A stretch of 64,000 nt of DNA from Tissierellales bacterium (GCA_025210965.1 JAOAQY010000181.1:96698-160697); one strand, 5' to 3'; positions 24,857-33,812 are shown, counted from the stretch's first letter. Translations and numbers: made by a program. Notes: generated by a model not told the origin, from the sequence alone.

Positions 24857-24880
24857 ATTATAACACAATATATATGTTGT
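24857..24880 (-). promoter_or_regulatory. AT-rich extended -10 promoter (24.9 kb)
   Basis: TATAAT (24857-24862) preceded by TTGTGT and ATATAT, as at the other members of the family. Confidence 0.7.
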
Positions 24881-24901
24881 GCTTAATAAAGTTATAAAAT
24901 G

Positions 24902-25456
24902 TTATCTAAACCAATTTTTTACCTCTTCTTTTGCACTATCTGTAGATAATAGTCCTAGTATTTCCTCTAGTAGTATATCTGTAGGTGTACAAAATTTGTT
25001 TATATCTTGTATACTTCTAGGTGCTTGTTGACTAATAATGAGTTTTTGTATTTCATCTTGAATTCTATTTTTCTGATCTTTAGGTAAATTACTTTTTATT
25101 ATAGATACTTTAGAGAATATAGTACTCGAATCTTGTTGAAGACCAATGCTAACTGAATATTTTAATGATGAGTTCATTACTTTGCTAATTAATTTATAAA
25201 CATCTTTTAATTCATCATTATTTAGAACTCCTTCACCTTTACATACAAAACATTCTTCACCATAAAGTTTCCCCTCGCCAAAACATGCAAAGCAATCTAC
25301 TGACTCCTTTCTTATGTCAAAAATTATCCTATCGTCTTCCATAATAAATAATGCCTGGTCCCCTCTCTTTATATTAAGCAGTTCACAAACCTCTTTAGGA
25401 ATTGTAATTTGTCTTTTACTTGTAACAGTAGATTTTAAATTAATTTTCTTATCCAT
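24902..25456 (-). CDS. AbrB/SpoVT-type regulator with CxxC zinc motif
   Basis: 184 aa from ATG 25456 (AGGAGG site). Residues 1-45 form a swapped-hairpin AbrB DNA-binding domain (SKRQITIPKEVCELLNIKRGD). Residues about 53-76 hold two CxxC pairs of DnaJ-like form (CFACFGEG, CFVCKGEG), a probable zinc site. The rest is helical. The promoter is bracketed by inverted TTCCGTGAT/ATCACGGAA sites, so autoregulation is likely. Confidence 0.85.
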   Translation of the reverse strand: MDKKINLKSTVTSKRQITIPKEVCELLNIKRGDQALFIMEDDRIIFDIRKESVDCFACFGEGKLYGEECFVCKGEGVLNNDELKDVYKLISKVMNSSLKYSVSIGLQQDSSTIFSKVSIIKSNLPKDQKNRIQDEIQKLIISQQAPRSIQDINKFCTPTDILLEEILGLLSTDSAKEEVKNWFR

Positions 25457-25473
25457 AAACATCCTCCTTGTTT

Positions 25474-25531
25474 TTCCGTGATAAATCAAGTATAAACTAT
25501 TTATTTTTATTAATCAAGGATAATCACGGAA
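25474..25531 (-). promoter_or_regulatory. Promoter flanked by operator half-sites
   Basis: -35 TTGATT (25512-25517), 17-bp spacer, -10 TATACT (25489-25494). TTCCGTGAT and its inverse ATCACGGAA lie at 25523-25531 and 25474-25482, immediately outside the two hexamers. Confidence 0.75.
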
Positions 25532-25539
25532 ATGGTATA

Positions 25540-25573
25540 AAAAAATAGAAGCATTCATTATGAATACTTCTAA
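25540..25573 (-). terminator. Terminator of the ArdC-like operon
   Basis: AGAAGTATTCAT/ATGAATGCTTCT stem followed by ATTTTTTT on the - strand. Confidence 0.85.
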
Positions 25574-25581
25574 AAATTAGA

Positions 25582-26439
25582 CTATGCAATATTTTTACTA
25601 CCTTTCTCACTATTCTTATGTGAAATAATAAACTCACATGATTTTTGGGCCTTTGAAGAGGCCTTGAAAATCAGTTTATGATCATTTCTTAACTGTGTTA
25701 GCCATCCATCTATATACGAGGCAGAGTTGTCTATTGTACTGTCTATAATACCAGACATACTACATAGCATCGAACTACCGATTTCCGCAACTAATTCTTC
25801 AAAACTATATGATTCGCTCCCAAATTGAAACTGATCCTCAGAAGTAAATCTATTTAGTCTTTTCTTATGTCCAGTACTATGTACTAACTCATGAAAGAGA
25901 GTACTATAATACTTTTCAGAAGAATCGAAATTTGCTAAATTAGGAACATTTACATAATCCAAGGTTGGACTATAATATGCACCTTTGTAATCATTCTTAA
26001 CCTTTAATGTTTTAGAATAATCACAAACGAGTTCTTCTGCAGAAATAATCTTACTGTTAGTATTAATAGTTTCCGGTAATTTTGACGGTATTCCATCTAT
26101 ATCATCAAGATGAAAAACCTTAAAATATCTCGGCTTCAAATATTTACTGCTTTCTTCTTCTTCAATACCATCTCTTTTCACCTTCTTGACTGTCTCTATA
26201 GGAAAGTATCCAACAATAATATGTGGATTATAGTTTCGAATTTTGCCACCTAATTTCTTAATGGCTTTATAACCTAGATATTCACCACTTTTAGGTAGCA
26301 ACATCCTGTTTAGTAAACTATACGGCTCGCCAGATTCGTATCTTACCGGAAAACCATCTTTCCAAGGTTTTTTCCAAGGTATTGTTCCTGCTTCAATCTC
26401 TTCAATAATCATGTTAGTAATAATTTCGTAAACATTCAT
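25582..26439 (-). CDS. ArdC-like antirestriction/ssDNA-binding protein with zincin motif
   Basis: 285 aa. N-terminal ArdC-like ssDNA-binding part (IPWKKPW near residue 20, later LGYKAIKKLGGKI) and a C-terminal metallopeptidase-like part with HELVHSTGH (about 187-195) and a following Glu in ELVAEIG. ArdC-type proteins are made on entry of conjugative DNA and protect it; peptidase activity is implied by the HExxH signature. It is co-transcribed with the Rad52-like gene, after hairpin H24. Confidence 0.88.
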   Translation of the reverse strand: MNVYEIITNMIIEEIEAGTIPWKKPWKDGFPVRYESGEPYSLLNRMLLPKSGEYLGYKAIKKLGGKIRNYNPHIIVGYFPIETVKKVKRDGIEEEESSKYLKPRYFKVFHLDDIDGIPSKLPETINTNSKIISAEELVCDYSKTLKVKNDYKGAYYSPTLDYVNVPNLANFDSSEKYYSTLFHELVHSTGHKKRLNRFTSEDQFQFGSESYSFEELVAEIGSSMLCSMSGIIDSTIDNSASYIDGWLTQLRNDHKLIFKASSKAQKSCEFIISHKNSEKGSKNIA

Positions 26440-26453
26440 AAAAATCCTCCTAT

Positions 26454-26467
26454 GACGAATAATCGTC
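26454..26467 (-). promoter_or_regulatory. Intercistronic hairpin H24
   Basis: GACGAATAATCGTC before the AGGAGG of the ArdC-like gene. Confidence 0.75.
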
Positions 26468-26496
26468 TTATTAAATAATTCACTAATTACATAAAA

Positions 26497-27243
26497 TTAA
26501 TCTACTACATTAGTTAATTGTGTTTTTATGTACATAATGAATTCATGGAACGAAACTTTAGGCATAGATTCTAAAGTTGACACACCATATTTATTTAGAG
26601 CCATCTGTAATACCGATTGACTCTTATCTTTAAATTGGGTAAGTAAAGCATTTACCATCCCAATTTGTGCTGTAGTAATTGCACCTTCGATGCTTTCAAT
26701 TACTATATTTTCTACTTTATCAACTACTTCATCTTCATTAGAACTCACATTCTCTCCGATTTTCTCACCTTTTAAATGAGCATGAAGTTTTGCAATTTCA
26801 GATTCTTTGATGAAAAAAGAGTCACCCCTTTTTTCTATCTTGACCCAGATATCATCTAATCCGTAAAGGTATCTTCCAATACCCCACTGGACACCGGTTC
26901 TTTTCATAGCATCAGACAAACCTCCTTTAATAGGAGATATTTCGGGATTCTCTGCTCCATCCCATTTAGTTATCCATTCGAAGTTTCCATCTTGTTCATA
27001 AACTTTGATGGATATTCCACAGAGTTGTCCATTTAAAATTGTCGAAAATTCATTTCTCCAACTAAATGAACCGATAACATCATCCAACCTATTCTGAATC
27101 GCACGGTTATTAACAAAAGGAAATACAAGAGCAGTTTCCTTGTTCTGATCCATAGGTCCTATTTTCCATTCGATTTCCTCAACTGGAAACTCTTCTGATA
27201 ATCCTTTTGTAACTTCATTAAATCTTTCGACTGTAATTTTCAT
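26497..27243 (-). CDS. Rad52/22-family single-strand annealing protein
   Basis: 248 aa. The first 140 residues match the Rad52/Rad22 core: VEEIEWKIG, the VNNRAIQNRLDDV segment, a WDGAEN segment, GGLSDAMKRTGVQWGIGRYLY and DDIWVKI. It would bind ssDNA and promote annealing or recombination of plasmid DNA. The C-terminal 80 residues are helical and less conserved. First gene after leader E and hairpin H25. Confidence 0.88.
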   Translation of the reverse strand: MKITVERFNEVTKGLSEEFPVEEIEWKIGPMDQNKETALVFPFVNNRAIQNRLDDVIGSFSWRNEFSTILNGQLCGISIKVYEQDGNFEWITKWDGAENPEISPIKGGLSDAMKRTGVQWGIGRYLYGLDDIWVKIEKRGDSFFIKESEIAKLHAHLKGEKIGENVSSNEDEVVDKVENIVIESIEGAITTAQIGMVNALLTQFKDKSQSVLQMALNKYGVSTLESMPKVSFHEFIMYIKTQLTNVVD

Positions 27244-27255
27244 AAAACCTCCTAT

Positions 27256-27269
27256 GACGAATAATCGTC
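27256..27269 (-). promoter_or_regulatory. Intercistronic hairpin H25
   Basis: GACGAATAATCGTC between leader E and the AGGAGG of the Rad52-like gene. Confidence 0.75.
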
Positions 27270-27293
27270 TTAAAAACTAATTGAACATTCAGT

Positions 27294-27484
27294 TCAAAAA
27301 CAAAAAAACCTGAAAGAAATTTTTAATAATAAAAATCCCAACAGGTTACAAACAAACTATAGATTCTAATCTAAGAATCTAAAAACTAAAAACTCACTAT
27401 CTGAAAAAGTATTTAGATAGTTCAGGTTAAAAAACCTCAAATAAATATTCAATTAATTATATCATTAATATTAATTAGAGACAA
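27294..27484 (-). promoter_or_regulatory. Leader E: promoter, UAGAUU hairpin, attenuator
   Basis: - strand: -35 TTGTCT (27479-27484), 17-bp spacer, -10 TATAAT (27456-27461), a first hairpin at 27396-27421 with another loop, a second at 27360-27381 (TAGATTCT/AGAATCTA) with loop TAGATT, then an AACCTG/CAGGTT terminator-like stem (27307-27347) and T-run. Its promoter overlaps the 3' end of the HTH gene. Confidence 0.75.
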
Positions 27485-28452
27485 TACGTAGCATAATATT
27501 TTTCAACATTTAACAATACTTCTAAAGGAACTTTAAAGAAATTGCAGAGGATCCACATCTTCTTCGTAGAAATTTTCTCTCCACCTTCAACAGTAGTATA
27601 TCCTACTTTTGTCATATCTAATACCACGCTCATATCATCAGCTGAAAGTCCAATATGTTCTCTAATCTTTTTGATATTATTCATGTCTACCATAATTATT
27701 TTAAACTGGACATATAATTCGCCTGTATCTTCATCACTTTTTATTTCAACAGCTTCTTGATCCAAATCTAACTCGTATCTTCTGGAATTGATAGATATCA
27801 CATTTCCTTCAATAAAAATACTATCTCCATAATAAGTCTTCCCATCCCTAACTTCTATGTCTTCTCTTCTATATTTTTTCTTAATTGTCTTCTTATATTT
27901 TGGAAATCCTTCCTGTCTTAGAGTTCTAGATAATTCACGGTCATGAGTTTTCATCATATTTATATCAAATACTTCTTTTCTAGAATATTTTATAGTATAT
28001 ATTGCTTTTAATTGTACATAAGATCGTTCTATATCAACACTAATAATATCTATCTTCTTTAATATTCCAAGTTCACTAATACTAAAAATTTGATTATTTA
28101 CTTTCTCTAACAAATCCTTATTCTCTGTTAAAGTAGATTTATCAATCTCGCTTAAACCATCAAGCGAGATACTCGTCTCAAGAGAGTGCTCTGTAACATC
28201 TATAACATCTAACTCAATATCATTCTCTCTTATGTCATATAATTTGTAAAAACTTATATTAAAATATTTAAGTGCTTTAAGTGTTGTCTTTCCGGAGAAA
28301 TTGACCTTTCCATTTTCTACGGCATTTAAGTGTAAATCATTTATTTCAAGAGCTTCAGCAACCTCTCTAACACTGAGACCCCTTCCTTCCCTAATCTTTT
28401 TCAAATTATTTGGCAGTATGTTTGGAACAAAATACTTTTTTACCTCAATCAT
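27475..28452 (-). CDS. Double-HTH (XRE-type) regulator
   Basis: 325 aa with an XRE helix-turn-helix at each end: residues about 14-65 (LKKIREGRGLSVREVAEAL) and about 268-322 (IKKIREHIGLSADDMSVVL). The middle is beta-rich, possibly for dimerisation or ligand binding. A transcription regulator is likely; its target is unknown. AAGGAGG precedes the ATG. Confidence 0.85.
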   Translation of the reverse strand: MIEVKKYFVPNILPNNLKKIREGRGLSVREVAEALEINDLHLNAVENGKVNFSGKTTLKALKYFNISFYKLYDIRENDIELDVIDVTEHSLETSISLDGLSEIDKSTLTENKDLLEKVNNQIFSISELGILKKIDIISVDIERSYVQLKAIYTIKYSRKEVFDINMMKTHDRELSRTLRQEGFPKYKKTIKKKYRREDIEVRDGKTYYGDSIFIEGNVISINSRRYELDLDQEAVEIKSDEDTGELYVQFKIIMVDMNNIKKIREHIGLSADDMSVVLDMTKVGYTTVEGGEKISTKKMWILCNFFKVPLEVLLNVEKYYATYCL

Positions 28453-28528
28453 TCTAATACCTCCTTTTTGAGTTCACAAAAGAAACCAAAAAAATTATAT
28501 CTCAAAATTATGTGCTTTGTATGTATTC

Positions 28529-29101
28529 TTAATATGCTTTTGGATAATTTTTTTCTTTAGAAAGTTCATTCATTCTAGATATTAGAATTGGTTTTGCAAT
28601 TTTAAATATCTCAGGGTCAAATTTTCTACCCACTTCACTTTCCATAATTTCGATAACATTCGGAATAGAAAAATTTCTATAAATTCTCGGTGTTATCATT
28701 GCATCGAATACATCTGCTACTGTCAATATCCTGCTCTCAACCGGAATACTATTACCCAATAAGTTGTCTGGATAACCAGTTCCATCCCAGTTTTCATGAT
28801 GATGTCTTATAATTTTCGAATAAATTTCCCCTTCATCTTCATCCAAATACTCTGAGCATACAATCCATTCAGAAAATTCAGAATGTCTCTTCATATTTTC
28901 AAACTCTTCAAAATTTAATCTAGAAGGTTTGTTTAGAATTTTTTTAGGGATAAAAATTTTCCCTACATCGTGCAATAAGCCTAAGTGAAAAAGATTACAA
29001 TGTTCTATTTTCATTGCATCACCAATTGCTTTTGCTACTATGCCTACATTATAACTGTGAAGAATAAGTTCAGCATCATAGGGATTCTCTTTTCTAATCA
29101 T
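28529..29101 (-). CDS. HD-GYP domain phosphodiesterase
   Basis: 190 aa, a bare HD-GYP domain: LLHDVGKIFIP (about 43-53), RHSE, HHHENWDGTGYP (about 101-112) and ADVFDAM. The family hydrolyses cyclic di-GMP, with metals bound by the His/Asp residues. No sensor domain is attached. A link to the Tad pilus locus on the same element is plausible, since c-di-GMP often controls pili, but not shown. Confidence 0.9.
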   Translation of the reverse strand: MIRKENPYDAELILHSYNVGIVAKAIGDAMKIEHCNLFHLGLLHDVGKIFIPKKILNKPSRLNFEEFENMKRHSEFSEWIVCSEYLDEDEGEIYSKIIRHHHENWDGTGYPDNLLGNSIPVESRILTVADVFDAMITPRIYRNFSIPNVIEIMESEVGRKFDPEIFKIAKPILISRMNELSKEKNYPKAY

Positions 29102-29131
29102 TCCTAACCACCTTTAATATGTTCTTACTTA

Positions 29132-29137
29132 ATTATA
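29132..29137 (-). promoter_or_regulatory. Promoter -10 of the HD-GYP gene
   Basis: Extended -10 TATGATATAAT, 31 bp before the start. Confidence 0.5.
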
Positions 29138-29212
29138 TCATATCCATATTCATAAACAATATATACATTTCTTTATGTATCTTTAGAATATTAAAGTTTT
29201 ATGGCAAAAGTA

Positions 29213-29240
29213 AAGAGCATATATCTAATTATATGCTCTT
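29213..29240 (-). terminator. Hairpin after the winged-helix gene
   Basis: AAGAGCATATA/TATATGCTCTT 11-bp stem followed by TTACTTTT; it overlaps the stop codon of the gene ending at 29239. Confidence 0.6.
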
Positions 29241-30156
29241 AGTCTCTATTTAGAAAAAATTTTTTAATTTCCATTCTAGCCCTATGACTAGGATTTTCAA
29301 TTGTTCCTATATTTTGTATGGAAAATTGTAGAATACTTCTATTTATATCATTTATAACTCTTAAGTCAGTAGTAAACAAGACTTTTGAATAATCAAGACC
29401 TTTTACTACTAATTTTTTAAATACTTCAAGTAGCTGATTATCATCTTCACCAACAATCACTAACATTGGTGGTTCCAACATCTGAGGAGTCACTATAAAA
29501 TCTTCACACATACCAAAATAATCACTAACTTTAACTTCGAATTTTTCTATTTCAGTAGGATAAGATCTACTGATCAAAAAAACATATTTCTTGGTTCCAG
29601 TTTCTACAATCATATCCGATTTAAAGGAGTTAATTTTGTAATCAAACTTAGCACTTTCAAAATCCATCCCAGATCTTAAATACTCCAAATATATTTGATT
29701 CCTAGCTAAAATTCTTTTTTTAGTCTCAAGAGGCCTAATACTGTCTGTCTGCTTCCATTTTGATGGCCACTCTCTACTTCTTAATAAAACATTTCCTACC
29801 TTCTCTAAACAGTATATCCTAGTATTAGATTTTGACTCTTCTGATACAGTCATATATCTAGATATTATATTAGTTTTATTCAAGAAATTAAGCCTTCGTT
29901 GGACTTTTTCTTGTTCAACATTATAGCCTTTTAGATTAATCAACTGAGTTATCATTCGGCTCGTAGAAAACTCAAGTTCAGATACGCATTTTAAAATCTC
30001 GTAATCAATGCCATTTACCTCTCCTCTTTTAACTTTTATCATAATATGTTCAAGACTAATGGAAGTCTTTCTTCCATCGTAAATATCTTTTTCATTACGA
30101 TATGCCGAAAAAGGTGATTTAGATACTATTTTATTTTCATCTGCTAATAAATTCAA
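29239..30156 (-). CDS. Winged-helix replication-relaxation-like protein
   Basis: 305 aa beginning with a TTG codon after GAGAGGGGG. Residues about 45-115 look like a winged helix (YEILKCVSELEFSTSRMITQLI); the rest is alpha/beta with a VVKGLDYSKVLFTT segment. It resembles replication-relaxation family proteins of plasmids; role in replication control is inferred. Confidence 0.7.
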   Translation of the reverse strand: MNLLADENKIVSKSPFSAYRNEKDIYDGRKTSISLEHIMIKVKRGEVNGIDYEILKCVSELEFSTSRMITQLINLKGYNVEQEKVQRRLNFLNKTNIISRYMTVSEESKSNTRIYCLEKVGNVLLRSREWPSKWKQTDSIRPLETKKRILARNQIYLEYLRSGMDFESAKFDYKINSFKSDMIVETGTKKYVFLISRSYPTEIEKFEVKVSDYFGMCEDFIVTPQMLEPPMLVIVGEDDNQLLEVFKKLVVKGLDYSKVLFTTDLRVINDINRSILQFSIQNIGTIENPSHRARMEIKKFFLNRD

Positions 30157-30191
30157 GTTCTACCCCCTCTCTAACTTTTCTTCAATCTTTA

Positions 30192-31073
30192 TTAATCTAA
30201 TATTCTTAATTTGATTCTACGTTTTTTTTCATCAATTTGATGTATCTTAACTTTTACCTTATCACCATATTTATAATAATGATCACCATAAAAGTCGGCT
30301 AAGCCTTCAAAATCCTCAGAAATCTCTACGTATAATCCAGTTCTATCGTGATTAAAATTCTTAATTTTTCCTGAGACAACATCATCTACTTCAAATTCTT
30401 TCTTAAAATCACTAAAGTCCTTAAATAGTGGTTGTCTAGTAAAACTAAGTGATAGATTACCAAAATCTAGTACTTTCTTTTCCTTCACTACAACATCAAT
30501 TTCATCACCGATGTCATATTTTTCTCTTGGACTTTTTATAAAAGCTTTGCATATATCTCTTAAATGTAGGTACCCTACAACATCCCCACCTACATCAACG
30601 AAAAGTGCTTGAGTACTAACTCCTACTACTCTACCTCTCAGTACATGTCCAACTTTAAGCTCTTCTACATATTTATCTTTAACTTTCTTTATAACATCGG
30701 TTCTTTTTAACTCAAGTACAGTTCTACCTAACTGATCTTTATCAGGGTAGATCTTTTCAACTTTTGCTTCAATCATTTGAGACAACTTGTCTCGTGCAAT
30801 TTTTATATTATTGCCATTCTTTCTCATATAAGTTACATCTTCTCTCTTAATTAAGCCAATAATTCTGCTTGTCAATGCTACCATCATATCTCCATTTTTA
30901 GTTACCTTAAAACAATTCCCAAGTACTGTTTCGTCATTATAAAGCGAATTCCTTACCTTTTGCATAGCGATTTTATCATTCAAATATGGAACTTCTGAAT
31001 AAACTTCAGGAAAGTCATTTTCATATCTAACAACATCATATTTCTCGCCATCAATCATCATTTTATCATTCAT
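30192..31073 (-). CDS. S1-domain RNA-binding protein
   Basis: About 293 aa from ATG 31073, which overlaps the preceding stop by one base (TGATG), so translation is coupled. It has S1 OB-fold repeats, one at about 144-215 (GHVLRGRVVGVSTQALFVDVGG) and one at about 233-292 (DDVVSGKIKNFNHDRTGLYVEIS), and a divergent N-terminal OB-like region. S1 domains bind single-stranded RNA. It is a candidate for the unknown factor acting on the UAGAUU leaders, but nothing direct supports that. Confidence 0.85.
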   Translation of the reverse strand: MNDKMMIDGEKYDVVRYENDFPEVYSEVPYLNDKIAMQKVRNSLYNDETVLGNCFKVTKNGDMMVALTSRIIGLIKREDVTYMRKNGNNIKIARDKLSQMIEAKVEKIYPDKDQLGRTVLELKRTDVIKKVKDKYVEELKVGHVLRGRVVGVSTQALFVDVGGDVVGYLHLRDICKAFIKSPREKYDIGDEIDVVVKEKKVLDFGNLSLSFTRQPLFKDFSDFKKEFEVDDVVSGKIKNFNHDRTGLYVEISEDFEGLADFYGDHYYKYGDKVKVKIHQIDEKKRRIKLRILD

Positions 31074-31885
31074 CACTTTTCCCCCTTATTTTTTATATCT
31101 TGTATTAAATACTGTTGAGTGCTATTATATAATTTTTGAGTATAACCTATTAAATAGATATCTCCTTTTTTAACTTTCGATAGAAATTTTTTTATGTTAT
31201 CATGATTTTTATTCATTTTGTTTTCTTTAAATAAAACTAATTGTACCTTTTCACCAGTCGTATTATCTATAGCATCACTTAAAAAGAATATCTTATTATT
31301 AGCGTTTTTTCCATTCGAAAATTTTACATCTCCAGATATGGTCACTTCTGTATAATCATAATCTAATGTATCATCAATTTCATATTCCTTTAAGTAGTCA
31401 TCCCTCATAATACCCATAATTTTTAGAGCATGTTTTATTCCATCTGTTCTAGCACTTTTTTCAGCGGTTTTTAAATCATCACAAGTTGAAAACCCTACTC
31501 CCTGTGCAGAAAAGCAAGGAATAAACTTGGATCCTGGAATACCATTGCTATCCTCGTAATCAGTGTGATTACCTATCTGAATTTCCACACCCATTCTCAC
31601 TAGATAACCACTATCTAGTTTATCCACTTCTCTATCATACAAAAAGTTTACATGAGTGCTTCCAAACACCTTTTGCACCCTATCAATTTGCTTCATTACC
31701 TTTACATTTCTTGACGTAAAGTTGTCACCCTTCGTTATCTCTATTTCCTCTTCAGGAAAAGGTTCACGAAGAAGTAATAACAACCTCTCAACATCAAAAC
31801 TAGTAATTCTGCTTTTTTCAAAATCTATTGGTTTAGGAAGATCATTATCAGTTCTTAATTTTTCTAAGTAATTTTCTCTTGCCAT
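31073..31885 (-). CDS. Second Rad52-like annealing protein
   Basis: 270 aa. Residues 20-170 show the Rad52-type pattern: LLREPFPEEEIEI, RVQKVFG, YLVRMGVEIQIG, then KTAEKSARTDGIKHALKIMGI, equivalent to the ALKRAAKDLGV helix of Rad52. Distinct from the protein at 26497-27243. It is coupled to the S1-domain gene and expressed from the promoter at 31917. Confidence 0.75.
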   Translation of the reverse strand: MARENYLEKLRTDNDLPKPIDFEKSRITSFDVERLLLLLREPFPEEEIEITKGDNFTSRNVKVMKQIDRVQKVFGSTHVNFLYDREVDKLDSGYLVRMGVEIQIGNHTDYEDSNGIPGSKFIPCFSAQGVGFSTCDDLKTAEKSARTDGIKHALKIMGIMRDDYLKEYEIDDTLDYDYTEVTISGDVKFSNGKNANNKIFFLSDAIDNTTGEKVQLVLFKENKMNKNHDNIKKFLSKVKKGDIYLIGYTQKLYNSTQQYLIQDIKNKGEK

Positions 31886-31916
31886 ACCTTCCCCCCCTAC
31901 TCTCTATTTTCTTCTT

Positions 31917-31942
31917 ATTATAACACAATATATATATTTATA
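31917..31942 (-). promoter_or_regulatory. AT-rich extended -10 promoter (31.9 kb)
   Basis: TATAAT (31917-31922) preceded by TTGTGT and alternating A/T, nearly identical to the 13.6-kb copy. Confidence 0.72.
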
Positions 31943-31970
31943 AAATCGCTTTTATAATATACAAAATATA

Positions 31971-33170
31971 CTAATTTGCAATTCTATCTATCAGTTTTCC
32001 TGTTGTATCATATAGAGCACCAGGATCACCATTATTATTCCATATATACTTAGATGTCCATATTAATTTCCCTTTTTCTTCAGTCTCTTCTCCTCTTTTA
32101 CCAGACAGTACGACAACACTTGCTCCAGGACTTAATGTAGTTTCTTGTGGAAAGTAATACGTCTGATTACCTTTTTCTGAAACAATTTGCCATTCTGAAA
32201 TATTAACAATTTCACTAGAATTATTTGTGATGACAACTTCTTCAGAAAAATTATTCTTTGATCCCATAACTATATTACCTTTTCTAGTAGAAGTTATGGA
32301 GGTACTTTCCATAGTTTTATTACTTCCATCATCATCTACTGTTGAATCAGCTAAAATGTACACTGGAATATGATCACTAATAGTCTTTCTTACAATAGAA
32401 TGATTATTTCTTGTAAAATTAACCACACCAGAACCCTTTACCTCATCTGTATATTTTGAATAAAATATATTATCATACGCTGAGGCTAATCCCTTAGTTC
32501 CTATAGTAGTCTTTATATCGCTGTCAATAGCATTTTTTATACCATCTATATACTCTAGGTCAAAAGCAAGATTATCTGCAGGTAAGTTGAAATCTCCTGC
32601 AATTAAAATATCATTTTCCATTGTATCAAGCTCTTGAAAATATGTATATACTAAGTCTAGATTACTAACTTCATTTACTCTCTGACTTTTACTCTTTCCG
32701 TATATTCCATGGAACAACACTAAAGTAAAGTCAAACTCATTTACTTTAAATGTTGCACCATATGGTTCACGTTCAAAAATATCTTGCTTGTCAGGATAAA
32801 AACCAACAGCAGATAATAACTTAACTTCATCAGTAAAAACATATGCATAGTATTCTTTATATGTACCTCTACCAACTTTTAAATCACTGATATGATAACT
32901 CCAATTTTTCTCTGCATTCATATCATTTAACGATTTCACTAATTGTTCTACACCTTCCTTATTCATTACCTCTTCAAGTCCAACAATGTCGAAATCTTTG
33001 ATAACTTCTGCCATTGACTTTATATCTTTATTATTGTTCCACCCAAGGTGTAGAGCATTAAAGCTAGCAATAGTGACTTGTTTCTCATCTACTTCAGCAA
33101 ATGATATAATTCCAGTAAATACTACTATACACACTATCATAATTGCAGTTAATTTCTTTAATCTATTCAT
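31971..33170 (-). CDS. Secreted endonuclease/exonuclease/phosphatase with lamin-tail domain
   Basis: About 399 aa from ATG 33170 (GAGAGG site). An N-terminal signal peptide (about 1-25) is followed by an EEP-fold domain: ASFNALHLG, GLEEVM with the catalytic Glu, AGDFNLPAD, and SDHIPVY with the final His. The C-terminal ~85 residues form a lamin-tail-like (LTD) beta domain (SEWQIVSEKG...LSPGASVVVLSG). It is probably an extracellular DNase, a common pairing. Confidence 0.88.
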   Translation of the reverse strand: MNRLKKLTAIMIVCIVVFTGIISFAEVDEKQVTIASFNALHLGWNNNKDIKSMAEVIKDFDIVGLEEVMNKEGVEQLVKSLNDMNAEKNWSYHISDLKVGRGTYKEYYAYVFTDEVKLLSAVGFYPDKQDIFEREPYGATFKVNEFDFTLVLFHGIYGKSKSQRVNEVSNLDLVYTYFQELDTMENDILIAGDFNLPADNLAFDLEYIDGIKNAIDSDIKTTIGTKGLASAYDNIFYSKYTDEVKGSGVVNFTRNNHSIVRKTISDHIPVYILADSTVDDDGSNKTMESTSITSTRKGNIVMGSKNNFSEEVVITNNSSEIVNISEWQIVSEKGNQTYYFPQETTLSPGASVVVLSGKRGEETEEKGKLIWTSKYIWNNNGDPGALYDTTGKLIDRIAN

Positions 33171-33195
33171 TTTTATCATCCTCTCTACAATACAA

Positions 33196-33522
33196 TCATA
33201 TAATACCAACTTCATATCTATTTCTTTTTATCGGATCCGTTTCAATCAACTTTCTTTCTTCATGGCTTAATTCCCACTTTATAAAATATAGTAACTCATT
33301 GCTTATTTCATTATGATATTTTTCTAGAAGAAACTTATTAAGCAGAACGTTCGCTCTCTTTGAAAAATATTCTGCTTCTTCATTACTATTAAAGCAATAT
33401 TCCTTTCCGTTTATTAATCCTAAAAATATTCTCATTACAGATCTTACGTTCTTACAATTTATATATAACTTAGTAGGTCTATGATTAAAAATTCTACCAA
33501 GGAGTTTTCGTGTTCTTTTCAT
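33196..33522 (-). CDS. Unknown 108-aa basic protein
   Basis: Basic N-terminus (RTRKLLGRIFNHRP), the rest helical. It follows the 36-aa ORF by 1 bp and comes from the palindrome-controlled promoter near 33.66 kb. Not recognised. Confidence 0.65.
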   Translation of the reverse strand: MKRTRKLLGRIFNHRPTKLYINCKNVRSVMRIFLGLINGKEYCFNSNEEAEYFSKRANVLLNKFLLEKYHNEISNELLYFIKWELSHEERKLIETDPIKRNRYEVGII

Positions 33523-33523
33523 T

Positions 33524-33634
33524 TCAATCAGAATATACCTCCATCAAGTCTCTCATAACTCTACCTTCATTCTTATTAGTAAATTCAAGTAACACATTAA
33601 CTTCATTATTTTTTTTTATTAAGTCAATCCTCAT
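33524..33634 (-). CDS. 36-aa ORF at the head of a palindrome-controlled operon
   Basis: Found in the gap: ATG at 33634 after GAGGAGGGG, stop TGA at 33524 one base before the next ATG. The product is charged (MRIDLIKKNNEVNVLLEF start). Too small for family assignment, but the ribosome site and coupling support translation. Confidence 0.55.
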   Translation of the reverse strand: MRIDLIKKNNEVNVLLEFTNKNEGRVMRDLMEVYSD

Positions 33635-33658
33635 ATCACCCCTCCTCATTTCGTCTAT

Positions 33659-33695
33659 ATTATACCATAAAAATACTCCGTTATGAAGTATTTTT
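33659..33695 (-). promoter_or_regulatory. Promoter with 27-bp palindromic operator (33.7 kb)
   Basis: Palindrome arms AAAAATACTTC and GGAGTATTTTT (33669-33695, 5-nt centre), 4 bp, then -10 TATAAT (33659-33664) on the - strand. Same arrangement at 50.8, 56.7 and 61.4 kb. Confidence 0.8.
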
Positions 33696-33751
33696 AAAAA
33701 CTAATAAGACTTCTTTCGTTTATTTAATAACTTAATATATTCAATTTTAAT

Positions 33752-33777
33752 AAAAAAGAAAGAGGCCTATAGGCCTC
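33752..33777 (-). terminator. Terminator of the leader F operon
   Basis: GAGGCCTATAGGCCTC palindrome followed by TTTCTTTTTT on the - strand. Confidence 0.85.
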
Positions 33778-33812
33778 AAAATACAAGCAAATTTCAATTA
33801 TACTATTATACA

